From Stramenopiles sp. TOSAG23-3 (Eukaryota > Sar): a DNA stretch of 16,497 nt. The notes beneath the pieces are model-generated. The model had not been told where the DNA came from. It was given only the letters and a program-made list of their open reading frames with translations, and searched no databases. The stretch lies in NCBI GenBank assembly GCA_900128585.1, contig LT642485.1:1-16497 (forward strand), given 5' to 3'. Within the stretch, counting starts at the first letter, position 1; the number at the start of each line of letters is the position of its first letter. Position numbers and translations under genes: made by a program. This document shows, one piece after another, positions 15,701-16,497 of this stretch.

Positions 15701-16168
15701 TACGCTCCCGTTCACCATCAACAGAACAAGGTCAGCAATTTTTCCGATATCAAGCATGGAGTTCAGGTCGTTGCTGCACTCGAAAAATGTGACCCGCCGG
15801 GCCTTTCCCGTCACGACGGTTATGGGTCCCTGTATCTCGCCTATATTGTGCTTTGTGAACTTCTTCACGAACGATTTGAGAAGGGTGGACTTTCCGCACC
15901 CGGTTGGCCCAACAACGGCGACAATGATTGGCGGCGGATCAAACAGTGGGGTCTTTGACACTTGCTTGACATATTCTTTCTTGTGCTCCCTGTCCAAATT
16001 TCTCTGAACCTGCCGCGCAGCTTTTACCCTCGACTTTACCGTGAAAGCTTTTGCATTCTGGCCTTTCTCCTTCACGCCACGCTTCTTCTGGTCGCGCTCC
16101 TTCTTTCTCGCTGCTTTCGGGCCAGACTTTGACTTTCGGTGGATCAAGTTCGACTGTAGTTCCGACAT
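12752..16168 (-). CDS. BMS1: Ribosome biogenesis GTPase BMS1
   Basis: BMS1 is the nucleolar GTPase of the small-subunit processome that works with Rcl1 in 18S rRNA maturation. The 1138-residue protein (from ATG 16168; five extra upstream codons would start at a TTG) is close to the yeast and human size. A basic N-terminus comes first. The G domain follows: P-loop GPTGCGKST (87-95), switch [17 protein letters not shown] (130-134) in place of DxxG as usual for BMS1, and THLD (182-185). Family blocks [19 protein letters not shown] and [19 protein letters not shown] follow, then [19 protein letters not shown] (about 365-385). A Ser/Asp/Glu-rich linker spans about 455-720. The C-terminal RIBIOP-type domain (about 735-1000) includes [20 protein letters not shown] and [22 protein letters not shown] Lys/Arg-rich tail ends it. 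There is no intron. The P-loop differs from the usual GPPKVGKST. Confidence 0.96.
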   Translation of the reverse strand: MSELQSNLIHRKSKSGPKAARKKERDQKKRGVKEKGQNAKAFTVKSRVKAARQVQRNLDREHKKEYVKQVSKTPLFDPPPIIVAVVGPTGCGKSTLLKSFVKKFTKHNIGEIQGPITVVTGKARRVTFFECSNDLNSMLDIGKIADLVLLMVNGSVGFQMETFEFLNILQVHGFPKVLGLVTHLDGFKDGKKLAKTKKRLKKRFWTDIYDGAKLFHMSGVINGKYPKAEVHNLSLYISRMKFRPLIWRNSHPYVLADRYEDITPPQQVHLDERCDRNVLLYGYARGTNLKEGSKVHIAGAGDFYIKGITALEDPCPSPQYQAMEEARKAAEEAAANDSTGATGIGDTNVKVMRRKLNAKETLLYAPMSDVGNVMFDKDAMYIRVDPKKTDEQAEGVVMMRKLQDVDKDESIGMQRLEDATMSLFAGSKPLTADDVDNFDQGTGQQEGEGDRFDVPSASAAQARQNDGGSSSGSDSSSNGSGSSSDESDGSSDSSNSGEDGPAVVESDARWKVGLAERAAKNYEERKNVSADLMELVYGSGNDDESDSSDGGDSSDGDDFFTIRKSDSAGDTPQAEENDSDKDDEEKSEAAQYARDSSKFMVAKQRIKDWDSVDIKEAIRDRFVTGNWNEAKGAEGEGEEGGGDDGFEDLETGEVFSRDGAVVGVKGSKADGDSPPGGDLTDADIEVTDPTDQGRKVKPHMRKNNEEFDSDDDDPQRAEERALKNAQDKLNLTEFKKESDVRHTGIPAGRYVRLELEGIPAEFILHFTPKAPVLIGGLLPQEISMGFMRVRVKKHRWYKRLLKSHDPLIYSVGWRRFQSIPVYATEDINGRHRMLKYTPEHMHCLSNFYAPNMPPNTGFLAFQSLGTEEKGFRVAATGTVLELDHSFKIVKKLKLTGTPHKIHKNTAFIRGMFSSELEVAKFVGANIKTVSGIRGMVKKATRGGTGTFRATFEDKILMSDIIFLRTWTQVDLKEFYYPVFSRLMPEGQQWQGLRTIGKLRHDLKQTAPLNRDSLYKPIEREARKFNPLRIPAKLQKALPFKSKPKLNKKRSNRNKETYENARAVVMNPKERKLYTMMQQVRTVRNEKTKKRKLTEEARNARKRKEAEITARIFEGTEKEKRKKRFALAGAEKKKKSQFS

Positions 16169-16419
16169 CCTTTCCTGCACCAAGAGAGATATACAAGCAC
16201 CCTAATGACAACAACAACCGAAACGTTTGAAACTATATATAAATTTCTTTTACTGTTTGTTTTCTTCTTTCATTCAATTAACATATATTACCATTATTAT
16301 TTTCTTACCGTTCATCGTTCATGACCAACCATGACTTTCCCCAATTCTTTATTATTTTATATAATAAAAAGACAACGTCGTACTACGACGGTGGAATACC
16401 ATCATCTTTATTATTTTCT

Positions 16420-16482
<63 letters not shown>

Positions 16483-16497
16483 GTCTTTCTTTCTTTC
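16169..16497. other. 5' flank of BMS1, AT-rich, ending in a microsatellite
   Basis: About 330 bases presumably holding the BMS1 promoter on the minus strand. It includes an ATATATA stretch near 16234-16241, a near-perfect palindrome CGTCGTACTACGACG (about 16376-16390), and the CTTT run. No gene is seen. Confidence 0.6.
16421..16497. repeat. (CTTT)n microsatellite reaching the window edge
   Basis: About 19 CTTT units with one CTGT interruption at 16481-16484. The full length is not visible because the window ends inside it. On the minus strand it is a GAAA run upstream of BMS1. Confidence 0.95.

Noticed and set aside
16169-16183. Five-codon N-terminal extension of BMS1
   Set aside because: It begins at TTG on the minus strand. 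ATG 16168 opens directly into the basic N-terminus.

Overview
The window reads as nuclear DNA of a single-celled eukaryote. It encodes a BMS1-type ribosome-assembly GTPase, a eukaryote-type glutathione synthetase, a Tom22-like mitochondrial import receptor and a Dispatched/Patched-like 12-segment membrane protein. The spacers are strongly AT-rich and full of microsatellites, and there is no operon structure. The intact genes are each a single open frame with no intron that I can see, so the genome is intron-poor here. An alga or other protist, perhaps a stramenopile, is a reasonable guess, but nothing in the sequence settles it.

Layout. Positions 1 to about 1015 (minus) hold the C-terminal half of an arylsulfatase, with a frame break at each end of the readable part. 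It abuts a cysteine-rich frame on the plus strand (1172-1516). Next come an AT-rich spacer with a tandem duplication (1517-2111) and a small secreted protein of unknown function (2112-2561, minus). That gene is divergent from a Tom22-like gene (3535-3888, plus) across about 970 bases of low-complexity DNA. Tom22 converges on an aldose 1-epimerase-family gene (4249-5445, minus). The epimerase gene is divergent from the large Dispatched-like gene (5968-9111, plus). Then follow a broken coiled-coil reading frame (about 9524-9745), clusters of GGTACC palindromes, and glutathione synthetase (10385-11914, plus). Glutathione synthetase converges on BMS1 (12752-16168, minus). The window ends in a CTTT microsatellite.

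The genes do not form a pathway. They are independent housekeeping or cell-surface functions in alternating orientation. For glutathione synthetase and BMS1 the longest open frame begins at a TTG, and the first in-frame ATG (10385 and 16168) is the better start. For the secreted protein, the second in-frame methionine (2561) is better because it opens directly into a signal peptide.

The least explained parts are the broken sulfatase next to the cysteine-rich frame, the coiled-coil frame that runs into GGTACC palindromes, and two families of short dispersed repeats in the spacers (a 13-mer TTTAAGACTCTCA and an approximately 45-base element upstream of the Dispatched-like gene). I found no CRISPR array, rRNA, tRNA, transposase or viral gene, and no convincing new multi-gene system.
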